The notes: generated by a model not told the origin, from the letters alone. DNA of 64,000 nt from Oscillospiraceae bacterium (GCA_902761055.1 CACWIS010000004.1:121161-185160); one strand, 5' to 3'. Shown: positions 52,481-60,985, numbered from the stretch's first letter. Made by a program: numbers and translations.

Positions 52481-53383
52481 ATGATCCGCGTAAGGCCCTC
52501 GTTTGCCGACCGCTTTGCCTGCACGGCCTCGCGCTGTGCGCACAGCTGCTGCATCGGCTGGGAGATCGATATCGACCCTGCGTCCCGCGCGCTTTATGCC
52601 TCGGTCGGCGGCGAGCTGGGAAAGGAGCTGGCAGAAAAGATCTCCGTCGGAGACGAGCCGCATTTCCTGCTCGGCGCGGACGAACGCTGCCCTTTTCTGA
52701 ATGAGCAGAACCTTTGCCGTCTGATCCTTTCCCTCGGCGAGGACGCGCTCTGCGACGTGTGCGCCGAGCACCCGCGCTTTTATAACTGCTTTCCGGGCAG
52801 GGAGGAGATGGGGCTCGGTCTCTGCTGCGAGGAGGTCGTCCGCCTGCTCGTGCACGGAGAGGATTTCATGCTGCTCGCGGAAGACGACGGCGGCGACGAG
52901 TCGCGCGACGAATGGGCCGAGAGCCTGGCCGCCCTGCGCGCCGAGCTTTTCGCGATCGTCCGGCGCGGGGAATGGAGCTTTCTCTGCCGCATGGATGCGG
53001 CGCTGTCCCGTCTGGGAGCGGAGCTCCCGGCTTTCCGGGCGCCGGAGTGGGCGCGTTTCCTGCTGACGCTCGAGCGGATGGACGAGTGCTGGACGCAGGA
53101 GCTTGCGCTGCTCGCATCCGCGCCGGAGAGCGCGGAGCTGGAAAGCGCGCTCGAGGCGCCGCGCTATGAGCGCATTTTCCGATATCTGCTCTATCGCCAT
53201 CTGATCACGGCGGAGGACGAGGCGGACGCGCGCCGCCGGCTGCGTTTCTGCGCCCTCACGGTGCTGCTGCTCTGTACGCTCGATCTCGCCGAAGCGGGGT
53301 GGGAGGACGAGCATCTGCGCCTGTGGAGCGCGGAGATCGAGTACTCGGACGAAAACCTCCGCAAAATCTGCGAAATGCTTTGA
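52481..53383 (+). CDS. FliB-like (flagellin lysine N-methylase family) protein
   Basis: A protein of about 300 residues with the Cys-rich N-terminal signature of the FliB family: CTASRCAHSCCIGWEID near residue 13, CPFLNEQNLCRLI near 69, then LCDVCAEHPRFYNCF. In Salmonella FliB methylates flagellin lysines and appears to use an iron-sulfur centre and radical-SAM-like chemistry. No flagellar gene is present in this window, so the target here is unknown. An in-frame ATG at 52457 is possible, but it directly follows a hairpin, and the family core starts at the ATG I chose (MIRVRPSF). The C-terminal half is Leu/Arg/Glu-rich and not distinctive. Confidence 0.82.
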   Translation: MIRVRPSFADRFACTASRCAHSCCIGWEIDIDPASRALYASVGGELGKELAEKISVGDEPHFLLGADERCPFLNEQNLCRLILSLGEDALCDVCAEHPRFYNCFPGREEMGLGLCCEEVVRLLVHGEDFMLLAEDDGGDESRDEWAESLAALRAELFAIVRRGEWSFLCRMDAALSRLGAELPAFRAPEWARFLLTLERMDECWTQELALLASAPESAELESALEAPRYERIFRYLLYRHLITAEDEADARRRLRFCALTVLLLCTLDLAEAGWEDEHLRLWSAEIEYSDENLRKICEML

Positions 53384-53445
53384 GAAGCTTGCTTTTGCGG
53401 GAAGAATATGTTAGCATTACGACACTTTGAGGCTGATTTGAGGAT

Positions 53446-55044
53446 ATGACCATGACACAGACACAGGAACAGATCCGGCGCAGGCGCACCTTTGCCATCA
53501 TCTCCCACCCGGACGCCGGCAAAACGACGCTGACGGAAAAGCTGCTGCTTTACGGCGGGGCGATCCAGCTGGCCGGCTCGGTCAAGGGCAAGGCCACGGC
53601 GCGGCACGCCGTTTCGGACTGGATGGAGCTGGAAAAGCAGCGAGGAATCTCCATCACCTCCTCGGTCATGCAGTTTGAGTACGAGGGCTATTGCATCAAT
53701 ATCCTCGACACGCCGGGTCACCAGGACTTTTCCGAGGACACCTACCGGACGCTGATGGCGGCGGACTCGGCCGTCATGGTCATCGATGCGGCCAAGGGCA
53801 TCGAGCCGCAGACGAGAAAGCTCTTCAGGATCTGCGCGATGCGGCACATCCCCATCTTCACGTTTATCAACAAGCTCGACCGCGAGGCGCGCAGCCCCTA
53901 CGAGCTGATGGAGGAGCTGGAAAACGAGTTCGGCATCGGCACCTATCCGATGAACTGGCCGATCGGCTGCGGACAGGATTTCAAGGGCGTTTACGACCGC
54001 GAGAAGCGGCAAATCCTCGCTTTTACCGAATTCCACCGCGGACAGAACAAGATCAAGGCCGTCGAATGCAGCCTTGACGACACGGAGAAGCTCGACGAGC
54101 TGATCGGCGAGAAGCTGCGCCGCCCGCTGGCCGACGACATCGAGCTGCTCGACGGCGCGGGCTATGACTTCGATCTCGACGCGGTGCGCGCGGGCCGTCT
54201 CAGCCCCGTGTTCTTCGGCTCGGCGCTCAACAACTTCGGTGTGGAACCGTTTCTCGAGAGCTTCCTGCGCATGACGATGCCGCCCCTGCCGCGCGTTTCC
54301 GAGGAGGAGATCATCGATCCCTTCGACGAGCGCTTTTCGGCCTTTGTCTTCAAGATCCAGGCCAATATGAACAAGGCGCACCGCGACAGGATCGCCTTCA
54401 TGCGCATCTGCTCGGGCAAATTCGAGCGCGAAAAAGAATACTTCCACGTCCAGGGCGGCAAGGCCCTGCGTCTCGCCCAGCCGCAGCAGCTCATGGCGCA
54501 GGAGCGCGCCGTGATCGACGAGGCCTATGCGGGCGATATCATCGGCGTGTTCGACCCCGGCATTTTCTCGATCGGCGACACGATCTGCGAAAAGGGGATG
54601 AACGTCCGCTTTGAGGGCATCCCGACCTTTGCGCCGGAGCATTTTGCCGGCGTCGAGCGCGTCGACACGATGAAGCGAAAGCAGTTCGAAAAGGGCATCC
54701 AGCAGATCGCCCAGGAGGGCGCGATCCAGATTTTCCACGAACCCTTTACCGGCGTCGAGGAGGTCATCGTCGGCGTCGTCGGCGTGCTGCAGTTCGAGGT
54801 GCTGGAGTACCGGCTCAAGACCGAGTACGGCGTCGACATTCGCCGCCGCGCGATGCCTTACGAGGTCGTGCGCTGGGTCGAGAACGAGAACATCGACATC
54901 GCCGCGCTCAACCTCACGAGCGATACCAAATGGGTACAGGATTTCAGGGGCAACGATCTGCTGCTGTTCACCTCGGAATGGTGCGTCAACTGGGCGCTGC
55001 AGAAGAACGAGGGGCTGGAGCTGCGCGAGTTCAACCGCGAATAA
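53446..55044 (+). CDS. prfC: Peptide chain release factor 3
   Basis: RF3 is the translational GTPase that removes RF1/RF2 from ribosomes after termination. The 532-residue protein has the G1 motif ISHPDAGKTTLTEKLL near residue 20, the switch region EKQRGISITSSV, DTPGHQDFSEDTYRTLMAADS and INKLDREARSP (G4). The RF3-specific GTYPMNWPIG follows, as do domain II/III segments such as IFHEPFTGVEEVIVGVVG. ATG at 53446 and 53452 are both possible. The cyclodeaminase-like gene follows after 12 bp. Confidence 0.96.
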   Translation: MTMTQTQEQIRRRRTFAIISHPDAGKTTLTEKLLLYGGAIQLAGSVKGKATARHAVSDWMELEKQRGISITSSVMQFEYEGYCINILDTPGHQDFSEDTYRTLMAADSAVMVIDAAKGIEPQTRKLFRICAMRHIPIFTFINKLDREARSPYELMEELENEFGIGTYPMNWPIGCGQDFKGVYDREKRQILAFTEFHRGQNKIKAVECSLDDTEKLDELIGEKLRRPLADDIELLDGAGYDFDLDAVRAGRLSPVFFGSALNNFGVEPFLESFLRMTMPPLPRVSEEEIIDPFDERFSAFVFKIQANMNKAHRDRIAFMRICSGKFEREKEYFHVQGGKALRLAQPQQLMAQERAVIDEAYAGDIIGVFDPGIFSIGDTICEKGMNVRFEGIPTFAPEHFAGVERVDTMKRKQFEKGIQQIAQEGAIQIFHEPFTGVEEVIVGVVGVLQFEVLEYRLKTEYGVDIRRRAMPYEVVRWVENENIDIAALNLTSDTKWVQDFRGNDLLLFTSEWCVNWALQKNEGLELREFNRE

Positions 55045-55056
55045 GGAGACAGAAGC

Positions 55057-55656
55057 ATGGCGGAAAAGATCATCATCGACGTATTCAAAGAAAAGAAGGC
55101 GGAGGATTTCACCGCCGCGCTCGCAAAGACCGACTGCCGCGCCAACGCGGGCAGCGCCGCGGCGTATACGGCCGCGATGGCCTGCGCGCTGGCCGAGCGT
55201 ATCGCGCGCCTCTGCGCGGAGGGCGGAGAAGAGGACGAGCGCCTGGCCTATATCGTGCGCAACTGCGAGATCCTGCGCGGCTACATGGTCAACCTGATCG
55301 ACGAGGACGTAAAGTCCAAGCGCCCTTACGCGCGTGCGTGCAGGGCGGGCGGCGAGCGGGAGATCGAGGCCACGCTCCAGACGGCGAGCTGCATCGACGC
55401 GGAGATCGTCAACATGATGAAGCCCTGCCTGGAATTCCTCGACGAGCTGTGTGCGCGCTGCCCCGCGCAGGAGAAGCATCTCGTCCTCGAGGCGGCGGAG
55501 CTGGCCATGGGCGCTTGCCGCGTGGCGCAGAGCGTGATCTTCTTCTACGCCGATCAGAGCAGCGACGAGACCTACCGCTACGTCACACACCGCGAGAACG
55601 AGATCTTCCTTGCCGAGCGCGAGGCGCTGTATTGGAGCATCCGCGGGAAGCTGTGA
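55057..55656 (+). CDS. Cyclodeaminase/cyclohydrolase family protein
   Basis: A 199-residue all-alpha protein of the formiminotransferase-cyclodeaminase/FchA family, which acts on one-carbon tetrahydrofolate intermediates. The N-terminal pattern NAGSAAAYTAAMACALAERIARLC corresponds to the family's PxPGGGSxAALxGAxAAAL motif (shown in outline), but the GGG is weakened to AGS, so enzyme activity is uncertain. AAGGAGACAG precedes the ATG, 12 bp after prfC. No other folate genes are near. Confidence 0.78.
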   Translation: MAEKIIIDVFKEKKAEDFTAALAKTDCRANAGSAAAYTAAMACALAERIARLCAEGGEEDERLAYIVRNCEILRGYMVNLIDEDVKSKRPYARACRAGGEREIEATLQTASCIDAEIVNMMKPCLEFLDELCARCPAQEKHLVLEAAELAMGACRVAQSVIFFYADQSSDETYRYVTHRENEIFLAEREALYWSIRGKL

Positions 55657-55677
55657 GAAGAAGTGAACAATTATTAA

Positions 55678-55701
55678 ACAGAGAGGCGAAAGCCTCTCTG
55701 T
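55678..55701. terminator. Hairpin, weak terminator before the sirtuin gene
   Basis: A perfect 10-bp stem ACAGAGAGGC / GCCTCTCTGT with a GAAA loop. The T tract is poor on the + strand (AATCTTGT). Confidence 0.6.
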
Positions 55702-55705
55702 AATC

Positions 55706-55734
55706 TTGTAAAAGCGCGTTTCATCGTGTATAAT
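55706..55734 (+). promoter_or_regulatory. Sigma-A promoter of the sirtuin operon
   Basis: TTGTAA (55706-55711), 17 bp and a perfect TATAAT (55729-55734), 30 bp before the GTG start. Confidence 0.75.
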
Positions 55735-55763
55735 GAACTATCTGATATAAGGGGGACTATGCG

Positions 55764-56480
55764 GTGAACGAAAAGATAGAACGTCTCAAAGAGATCGTAC
55801 GAGAGAGCGACAACATCGTCTTTTTCGGCGGCGCCGGCGTCAGCACCGAAAGCGGCATCCCCGACTTTCGCAGCGTGGACGGCCTGTATAACCAGCAGTG
55901 GAAATACCCGCCCGAGACGATCCTGAGCCACAGCTTCTTCACCCGCTACCCGGAGGAGTATTACCGCTTCCACCGCGCGAAGCTCGTGATCGAGGGCGTC
56001 AAGCCCAACCGCGCGCATCTGCGCCTCGCGGAACTGGAGCGGGAAGGAAAGCTCAAAGCCGTCATCACGCAGAATATCGACGGGCTGCATCAGGCCGCCG
56101 GCAGCAGGAAGGTGCTCGAGCTGCACGGCAGCATCCTGCGCGCCTACTGTTCGAAGTGCCGCAAGCCTTATGACGCGGACGTCATCAATTACGGCACGGG
56201 CGTGCCCCGCTGCGACTGCGGCGGCGTCATCCGGCCGGATATCGTGCTGTATGAAGAATCGCTCGATCAGGATATACTTTACCAGGCAACCTCGTATATC
56301 CGGAACGCGGACGTGCTGATCGTGGGCGGGACCTCGCTGAGCGTCTATCCCGCGGCGGGACTCATCAACTATTACCGGGGAAATAAGCTCGTCCTGGTCA
56401 ACCGCGGCGAGACCCCCTACGACAGCTACGCCGATCTTGTGATACACGAGAAGATCGGGGAGGTATTTGACCAGATATGA
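55764..56480 (+). CDS. cobB: NAD-dependent protein deacylase, Sir2 family
   Basis: A 238-residue bacterial sirtuin. It shows the NAD-binding GGAGVSTESGIPDFRS (residues 22-37), QNIDGLHQAAGS with the catalytic His region LELHGS, a four-Cys zinc site (CSKC and CDCGG) and VGGTSLSVYPAAGLI near the end. It removes acetyl or other acyl groups from lysines using NAD. The start is GTG at 55764 with GGGGGA upstream. Its stop overlaps the ATG of the tagA-like gene (56477-56480), and that gene overlaps tmk, so three unrelated activities share one operon. Confidence 0.95.
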   Translation: MNEKIERLKEIVRESDNIVFFGGAGVSTESGIPDFRSVDGLYNQQWKYPPETILSHSFFTRYPEEYYRFHRAKLVIEGVKPNRAHLRLAELEREGKLKAVITQNIDGLHQAAGSRKVLELHGSILRAYCSKCRKPYDADVINYGTGVPRCDCGGVIRPDIVLYEESLDQDILYQATSYIRNADVLIVGGTSLSVYPAAGLINYYRGNKLVLVNRGETPYDSYADLVIHEKIGEVFDQI

Positions 56481-57220
56481 GGCGAACGGTCGTTCTCGGC
56501 ACGGAGATCGACGCGGTCTCCCTGTCCGAAGCGACAGATCGTGCGCTGAATGAAATGCAGCGGCGCCGCAGCGCTTACGTCGTGACGCCGAATGCGGAAA
56601 TTCTCCTGACGGCACGCCGCGATCCCGCGCTCTGTGCGGCTCTGCGCGGCGCGGCGCTCTCGCTGTGCGACGGCGTCGGCGTCCAGCTGGCCGCGCGCAT
56701 CCTCGGCGATCCGATCCGGGAACGGATCCCGGGCGTCGATTTTATCCGGGCGCTTCTTCCGCACATGGACCGCGCCGGCGGACGCGTGTTTTTGCTCGGC
56801 GCGCTGCCCGGCGTGGCGGAGCGGGCGGCCCGCCGCCTGCACGAGGCGTTCCCCGCGCTGGAGATCGTCGGATGGCAGGACGGATATTATGCGCCCGAAG
56901 AGGAACCGGCGCTGGTCGCGCGGATCAACGCGCTCTCGCCGGAGCTTGTGATCGTCTGCCTCGGCTCGCCCCGGCAGGAGATCTGGATGCGGGAGCATGC
57001 CGCCGTGCTCCGCGTCGGATTGATGGCGGGACTCGGCGGTACGCTGGACCTTTTCGCGGGCCGGGTGCGCCGTGCGCCGCGCTGGATGCGCCGCGCCGGG
57101 CTCGAGTGGCTGTTCCGCACCATGGCCGAGCCGCGGCGGATCGCGCGCGCCGTTCGGCTCCCGGCGCTTTTGATCGCGGCGCTGCAAAGCAGGATCGGAG
57201 GAAAACAGAGAGATGGCTGA
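56477..57220 (+). CDS. tagA: WecG/TagA/CpsF family glycosyltransferase
   Basis: A 247-residue member of the GT26 family, which adds N-acetylmannosamine (or a related sugar) to a lipid-linked GlcNAc in teichoic acid or capsule synthesis. Motifs are VVTPNAEILLTARRDPALC near residue 36, LCDGVGVQLAARILG, PGVDFIRALLP, LLGALPGVAERAA, and the C-terminal LGSPRQEIWMREHA and GLEWLFRTMAEPRRIAR. The C-terminal basic amphipathic tail binds the membrane. Translation is coupled to the sirtuin upstream and overlaps tmk downstream by 8 bp. Confidence 0.93.
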   Translation: MRRTVVLGTEIDAVSLSEATDRALNEMQRRRSAYVVTPNAEILLTARRDPALCAALRGAALSLCDGVGVQLAARILGDPIRERIPGVDFIRALLPHMDRAGGRVFLLGALPGVAERAARRLHEAFPALEIVGWQDGYYAPEEEPALVARINALSPELVIVCLGSPRQEIWMREHAAVLRVGLMAGLGGTLDLFAGRVRRAPRWMRRAGLEWLFRTMAEPRRIARAVRLPALLIAALQSRIGGKQRDG

Positions 57221-57887
57221 AGGAAAACTCATCGTGCTCGAGGGCATCGACGGCAGCGGCAAATCCGCCCAGTACAGACGGATCTGCGAGAAGCTCAAAC
57301 GCGACGGAATCGAGTATAATCATATTGTGTTCCCCAGATACGACAAGGACAGCAGCGCGCTGATCCGGATGTACCTTTCCGGAGAGTTCGGCGAGCACCC
57401 CGAGGACGTCAACGCCTATACGGCCTCGACCTTCTTCGCGGTAGACCGTTTTGCCTCGTTCAAACAGGACTGGGGCGAGAAATACCGCGCGGGCGCCTTC
57501 ATCCTCTCGGACCGCTATACCAGCTCGAACGCCGTCCATCAGGGCAGCAAGCTGCCGGACGGCGAGCTGCACGATTACTTCGCCTGGCTGGCCGATCTTG
57601 AATACGCCAAAATGGGCCTGCCCAGACCCGATCTGGTCATTTATCTGGACGTCAGCATCGAGCTTTCGCTTGCCCGCATGCGCCGAAGACAGCTCAAGAC
57701 CAACACGCATGCGGATATCCATGAGAAGGATATCGCCTATCTTGAAAAATGCCTGCACACGGCGGACAAGGCCGCGGACTTCTTCGGCTGGCACCGCGTC
57801 GCGTTTTTGAAAGACGGACAGGAGCGCAATATCGATGAAAAGAACGAGGAGATCTATCAGCTGATCCTCTCGGAACTGAACAAATAA
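57213..57887 (+). CDS. tmk: Thymidylate kinase
   Basis: Phosphorylates dTMP to dTDP. The 224-residue protein has the P-loop LEGIDGSGKSAQ (residues 9-20), the DRF motif in AVDRFASF, SDRYTSSNAVHQGSKL with the base-binding residues, and LVIYLDVSIELSLARMRRRQ at the lid. It is longer than E. coli Tmk because of an extended C-terminal half and belongs to a clostridial/eukaryote-like variant. GGAGG precedes the ATG, which lies inside the end of tagA. Confidence 0.9.
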   Translation: MAEGKLIVLEGIDGSGKSAQYRRICEKLKRDGIEYNHIVFPRYDKDSSALIRMYLSGEFGEHPEDVNAYTASTFFAVDRFASFKQDWGEKYRAGAFILSDRYTSSNAVHQGSKLPDGELHDYFAWLADLEYAKMGLPRPDLVIYLDVSIELSLARMRRRQLKTNTHADIHEKDIAYLEKCLHTADKAADFFGWHRVAFLKDGQERNIDEKNEEIYQLILSELNK

Positions 57888-57911
57888 AAAAAGGGCTCCC
57901 GGCGGGAGCCC
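57885..57911 (-). terminator. Terminator of the Cys/Gly mini-protein gene
   Basis: An 8-bp stem GGGCTCCC / GGGAGCCC with loop GGC, followed on the minus strand by seven T. It also covers the tmk end, but the + strand has no T tail. Confidence 0.75.
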
Positions 57912-57923
57912 CGTGCAAGTGCT

Positions 57924-58052
57924 TCAGCAGCCGCAGCCGCAGCCGTTGTTGTTGTCGCAGCCGCAGCCGCAGCCGTTGCCGTTCCAACCGAAGAGGATGA
58001 TCAGGATGATGATCAGCCAGAGATAACTGTTGTTGCAGTTGTTACAGAACAT
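57924..58052 (-). CDS. Cys/Gly-rich one-helix mini-protein
   Basis: A 42-residue protein. Cys3 and Cys6 lie in the N-terminal CNNCNN, residues 11-21 form a hydrophobic helix (LWLIIILIILF), and the tail consists of two GCGCGC clusters separated by DNNN, eight Cys in all. It belongs to the type sometimes annotated in Clostridia as high-cysteine chorion-like (HCB) protein; such proteins may be spore or envelope components, which is unproven. AAAGGA lies upstream of the ATG (58050-58052) and a terminator follows. The tail is coded by a GCNGCN-like repeat, so slippage could change its length. Confidence 0.75.
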   Translation of the reverse strand: MFCNNCNNSYLWLIIILIILFGWNGNGCGCGCDNNNGCGCGC

Positions 58053-58205
58053 ATCGAGTCCTTTCCCCACACGCTTCATTTCCCGTTTCGATACCCTGTG
58101 TGGCCGGCATCGAGACCGCAGGCGGCGTTTTCCGCCGCTCGCGCTATCTTATGCCCCGGGAAGAGACCTTGACACACAGACCCTTGCCGACAGGAGGTAA
58201 GAGAA

Positions 58206-59555
58206 ATGCCCGATGACAAAGAAAAGATCAACGAGATCTTCCGGCTCCACGAGGAGCTCGAGAGGACCGCGTCTCAAAAGAGGATAGAAGAGAGCGCCGT
58301 ACATCCCGCCGTGAAGGGGAGCAAGACGCCGGCCGCCGTGTCCGCGCTCCGCAATTTCGTCAACGGCGACGATGAGCGTGCGGATGAGGAGATCCCGGAG
58401 GAGGAGCTGACCGAGCGCGACTATCATCCCGTGCGCCGCGGAAGAGAATACCATTCCGGCTGCCTCGGCGGTATGATGTATTTTGTGTTCATCCTGTGCG
58501 TGAGCATCATCCTGGCCTGTGTGGCGTGGATGTCCGCCGCGGACGCGCTCGCGCTGAACAAGGACCTTTTCAGCGCCGAGGTCACCTTGCCCGCGGACAT
58601 CTTCAGCTCCAAGACGGTCGAAACCTATGACGAGAAGGGCAACGTGACCGGGACGAAGCGGGTCTCGAGCGCGGATATCGATTATGTGGCCGAGGAACTG
58701 AAATCGGCGGGCCTGATCCAGTACAAATGGCTCTTCAAGCTGTTTTGCAGGGTATCCAATGCCGACACGAAGCTTGAACCGGGCGAATATGAGCTCAAGT
58801 CGTCCTACGATTACCGCGCGCTGGTCGGCAAGATGCAGAAAAACTCCGGCGCCGCTGCGACCGTCAAGGTCACGATCCCCGAGGGCTTCACAATGAGCCA
58901 GATCTTCTACCGCCTCGAAGAGAACGGCGTGTGCAGCTATGATGACCTCATGGAGGCGGCCGCAAACGAAAACTACGATTACTTCTTCCTCGAGGACGCC
59001 GAGAGCGGCGATGCTTCGAGACTGGAAGGCTTCCTCTTCCCGGACACCTATGAGTTCTACAAGAGCATGAGCGCCGCGAGCGCGATCAACAAATTCCTGC
59101 AGAACTTCTACGGCAAGATGAGCGCCGATATGGAAAAGCAGCTCAACGACAAGGGCATGAGCCTTCGCAATGTGCTGAAGATCGCCTCGCTGATCGAGCG
59201 CGAGGCGGCGAACGACGAGGAGCGCCCGCTGATCGCCTCGGTCGTGTACAACCGACTCAAGAGCGGCTGGACGCTCGGCCTCGAATCCTCGATCCTGTAT
59301 ATCCATCAGGACCACGAAGGGGCGCCGACGGGCGAGATGCTCGCCGAAGAGTCCCCCTACAACCTGATGATCAACACCGGCCTGCCGCCTACGCCGATCT
59401 GCAACCCGGGCCTGAGCTCGATCAACGCGGCGCTGGTCCCGGCTGACACGAACAACTACTTCTTTACGCTCGACACGGCCAGCGGGACCCACCGCTTCTT
59501 TGAGACGATCGACCAGTTCAACGCCTTCGTTGCGACGCAGAGCTATGGCGGTTAA
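58206..59555 (+). CDS. mltG: Endolytic murein transglycosylase MltG (YceG-like)
   Basis: MltG cuts nascent glycan strands and sets chain length. The 449-residue protein has an 85-residue charged cytoplasmic region, one membrane helix (about 90-110), a LysM-like subdomain (VTIPEGFTMSQIF near 222) and the catalytic domain with EGFLFPDTYEF near 275. Further motifs are IASLIEREAANDEERPLI with the active-site Glu, and NTGLPPTPICNPGLSSINAA (written in two parts in the family alignment). AGGAGGTAAGAG precedes the ATG. Its last 11 bp overlap the U32 peptidase start. Confidence 0.95.
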   Translation: MPDDKEKINEIFRLHEELERTASQKRIEESAVHPAVKGSKTPAAVSALRNFVNGDDERADEEIPEEELTERDYHPVRRGREYHSGCLGGMMYFVFILCVSIILACVAWMSAADALALNKDLFSAEVTLPADIFSSKTVETYDEKGNVTGTKRVSSADIDYVAEELKSAGLIQYKWLFKLFCRVSNADTKLEPGEYELKSSYDYRALVGKMQKNSGAAATVKVTIPEGFTMSQIFYRLEENGVCSYDDLMEAAANENYDYFFLEDAESGDASRLEGFLFPDTYEFYKSMSAASAINKFLQNFYGKMSADMEKQLNDKGMSLRNVLKIASLIEREAANDEERPLIASVVYNRLKSGWTLGLESSILYIHQDHEGAPTGEMLAEESPYNLMINTGLPPTPICNPGLSSINAALVPADTNNYFFTLDTASGTHRFFETIDQFNAFVATQSYGG

Positions 59556-60687
59556 GAGGGAACTGCTCTCGCCAGCGGGCGATCTCGAGCGGCTGGAAAT
59601 GGCGCTTCACTTCGGCGCGGACGCGGTCTATCTCGCCGGACGCGAGTTCGGCATGCGATCGAGCGCGGTGAGCTTCTCCGATGAGGCGCTCTGCCGCGCC
59701 GTGGAGCTCGCCCACGGGCGGGGCGCGAAGATCTACGTCACCTGCAACACGCTCCCGCGCGAGGAGGAACTGCTGCGTCTTCCCGCTTTCCTGTCATTTC
59801 TGCAGGAGGCCGGCGTCGACGCGCTGATCGTCGCAGACCTTGGCGTGATGAGCCTTGCAAAACGATACGCGCCCGCTCTCGCGCTGCACGTCAGCACGCA
59901 GCTCGGCGTGATCAACAGCGCAACGGCGCTGACGCTCGGCGAGATGGGCGCCGACACGATCGTGCTGGCGCGTGAAACGCCGATCGAGGATATCCGCAGG
60001 ATCCGCGCGGCGCTGCCGGAGGAGATCCGGCTCGAAGCCTTTGTCCACGGCGCGATGTGTGTTTCGTTTTCCGGGCGCTGCCTGCTTTCGAACTATCTGA
60101 CCGGGCGCGACGCGAACCGGGGCCAGTGCGCCCAGCCCTGCCGCTGGCGCTATCATCTGGTGGAGGAAACGCGCCCCGGCGAGTACTACGAGATCAGCGA
60201 GGACGGCGGGACCTTCATCCTCAACTCGCGCGATCTGTGCATGATCGAACATATCCCCGAGCTGATCGACGCCGGGATCTCGAGCTTCAAGATCGAGGGG
60301 CGAATGAAATCGGCCTATTACACCGCGGTCGTGACGAACGCCTACCGGCATGCGATCGATGCGGCGCTGCGCGGCGAGCCGCTTGATCCGATCTGGATCA
60401 AGGAAACGGAGACCGTCAGTCACCGCCCCTATTCCACCGGCTTTTACTACGGCTATCCCGGGCAGCATTACGGCGAGGCGAGCTACTCCGCGACCCATGA
60501 CGTCGCCGCCGTCGTCGAGCGCTGCGACGGAGAGGGAAACGCCGTCGTGACGCTGCGCAATAAAATATGCAAGGGCGACACGCTCGAGCTGCTGACGAGG
60601 GAGGGAGAGCCGATCTCCTTCAAGGTCGGAACGATGTTCGACGGCGAGGGGACGGAGCTTGTGCCAACACCCATAAGAGAGTTTTGA
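59545..60687 (+). CDS. U32 family peptidase, C-terminally shortened
   Basis: A 380-residue protein of peptidase family U32 (YhbU/YrrO-like), linked to collagenase-type activity and to hydroxylation or modification of rRNA/tRNA. It begins ELLSPAGDLERLEMALHFGADAVYLAG (in part) and has EAFVHGAMCVSFSGRCLLS, the Cys-rich NRGQCAQPCRWRY, LNSRDLCMIEHI and FKIEGRMKSAYY. The usual C-terminal beta domain breaks off after GTELVPTPIREF; family members normally continue 15-25 residues with a HPQ/HPM-type strand and a final LR(K/R). The change coincides with a fall in GC near 60670, so a recombination end is likely. The ATG at 59545 overlaps mltG. Confidence 0.88.
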   Translation: MAVKRELLSPAGDLERLEMALHFGADAVYLAGREFGMRSSAVSFSDEALCRAVELAHGRGAKIYVTCNTLPREEELLRLPAFLSFLQEAGVDALIVADLGVMSLAKRYAPALALHVSTQLGVINSATALTLGEMGADTIVLARETPIEDIRRIRAALPEEIRLEAFVHGAMCVSFSGRCLLSNYLTGRDANRGQCAQPCRWRYHLVEETRPGEYYEISEDGGTFILNSRDLCMIEHIPELIDAGISSFKIEGRMKSAYYTAVVTNAYRHAIDAALRGEPLDPIWIKETETVSHRPYSTGFYYGYPGQHYGEASYSATHDVAAVVERCDGEGNAVVTLRNKICKGDTLELLTREGEPISFKVGTMFDGEGTELVPTPIREF

Positions 60688-60985
60688 AGCAAAAATGACT
60701 TGGTAGCTGTCTGGAAGGATTGGAAGATAGAAGGAGAGAGATGCTCAGACTATGAGCCTATCTCTCTGCTGGCTTAGTACTCATATTTTGATAGAAAAAT
60801 GCACCCAAGGAAAAAGCTCGGGTGCATTTTTGGTTTTTCAGGGTGCATTTCCAAAAAAGCAGGGTGCATTTTGCGGAGAGTCGGGTGCATTTCTGAAAAA
60901 CAGGGTGCATTTTGGGAAAGCAGGGTGCATTTCCCGTTGCCGTGGTTTGCTATGGCCCTTCTACAACAGCCATACACTCGTGCTA
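60688..60985. other. Non-coding junction region with repeats
   Basis: About 300 bp between the shortened U32 gene and the regulator remnant. An open frame from 60752 runs through the repeats into the regulator, but its first 78 residues are an artefact of repeat translation (a Q-G-A-F heptad). No promoter of quality is seen. The repeat array is listed separately. Confidence 0.55.
60795..60932 (+). repeat. Six GGGTGCATTT direct repeats plus one inverted copy
   Basis: GGGTGCATTT starts at 60820, 60841, 60862, 60883, 60903 and 60923 (spacings 21, 21, 21, 20, 20). The spacer bases are A/G-rich and not conserved. An inverted copy AAATGCACCC at 60797-60806 pairs with the first direct copy to give a 12-bp stem with a 13-nt loop. 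The later copies could compete for the same arm. The spacers are far too short for CRISPR. Confidence 0.88.

Noticed and set aside
53191-55590. A 799-codon frame antisense to prfC
   Set aside because: Antisense shadow; its ends also overlap two further real genes.
60820-60932. Possible CRISPR array
   Set aside because: The repeat is only 10 bp and the spacers 10-11 bp, there are no cas genes, and the unit length of 20-21 bp is not compatible with known CRISPR arrays.
60774-60977. Minus-strand ORF with M-H-P heptads across the repeats
   Set aside because: The heptads simply translate the DNA repeat on the other strand; no ribosome site or family.
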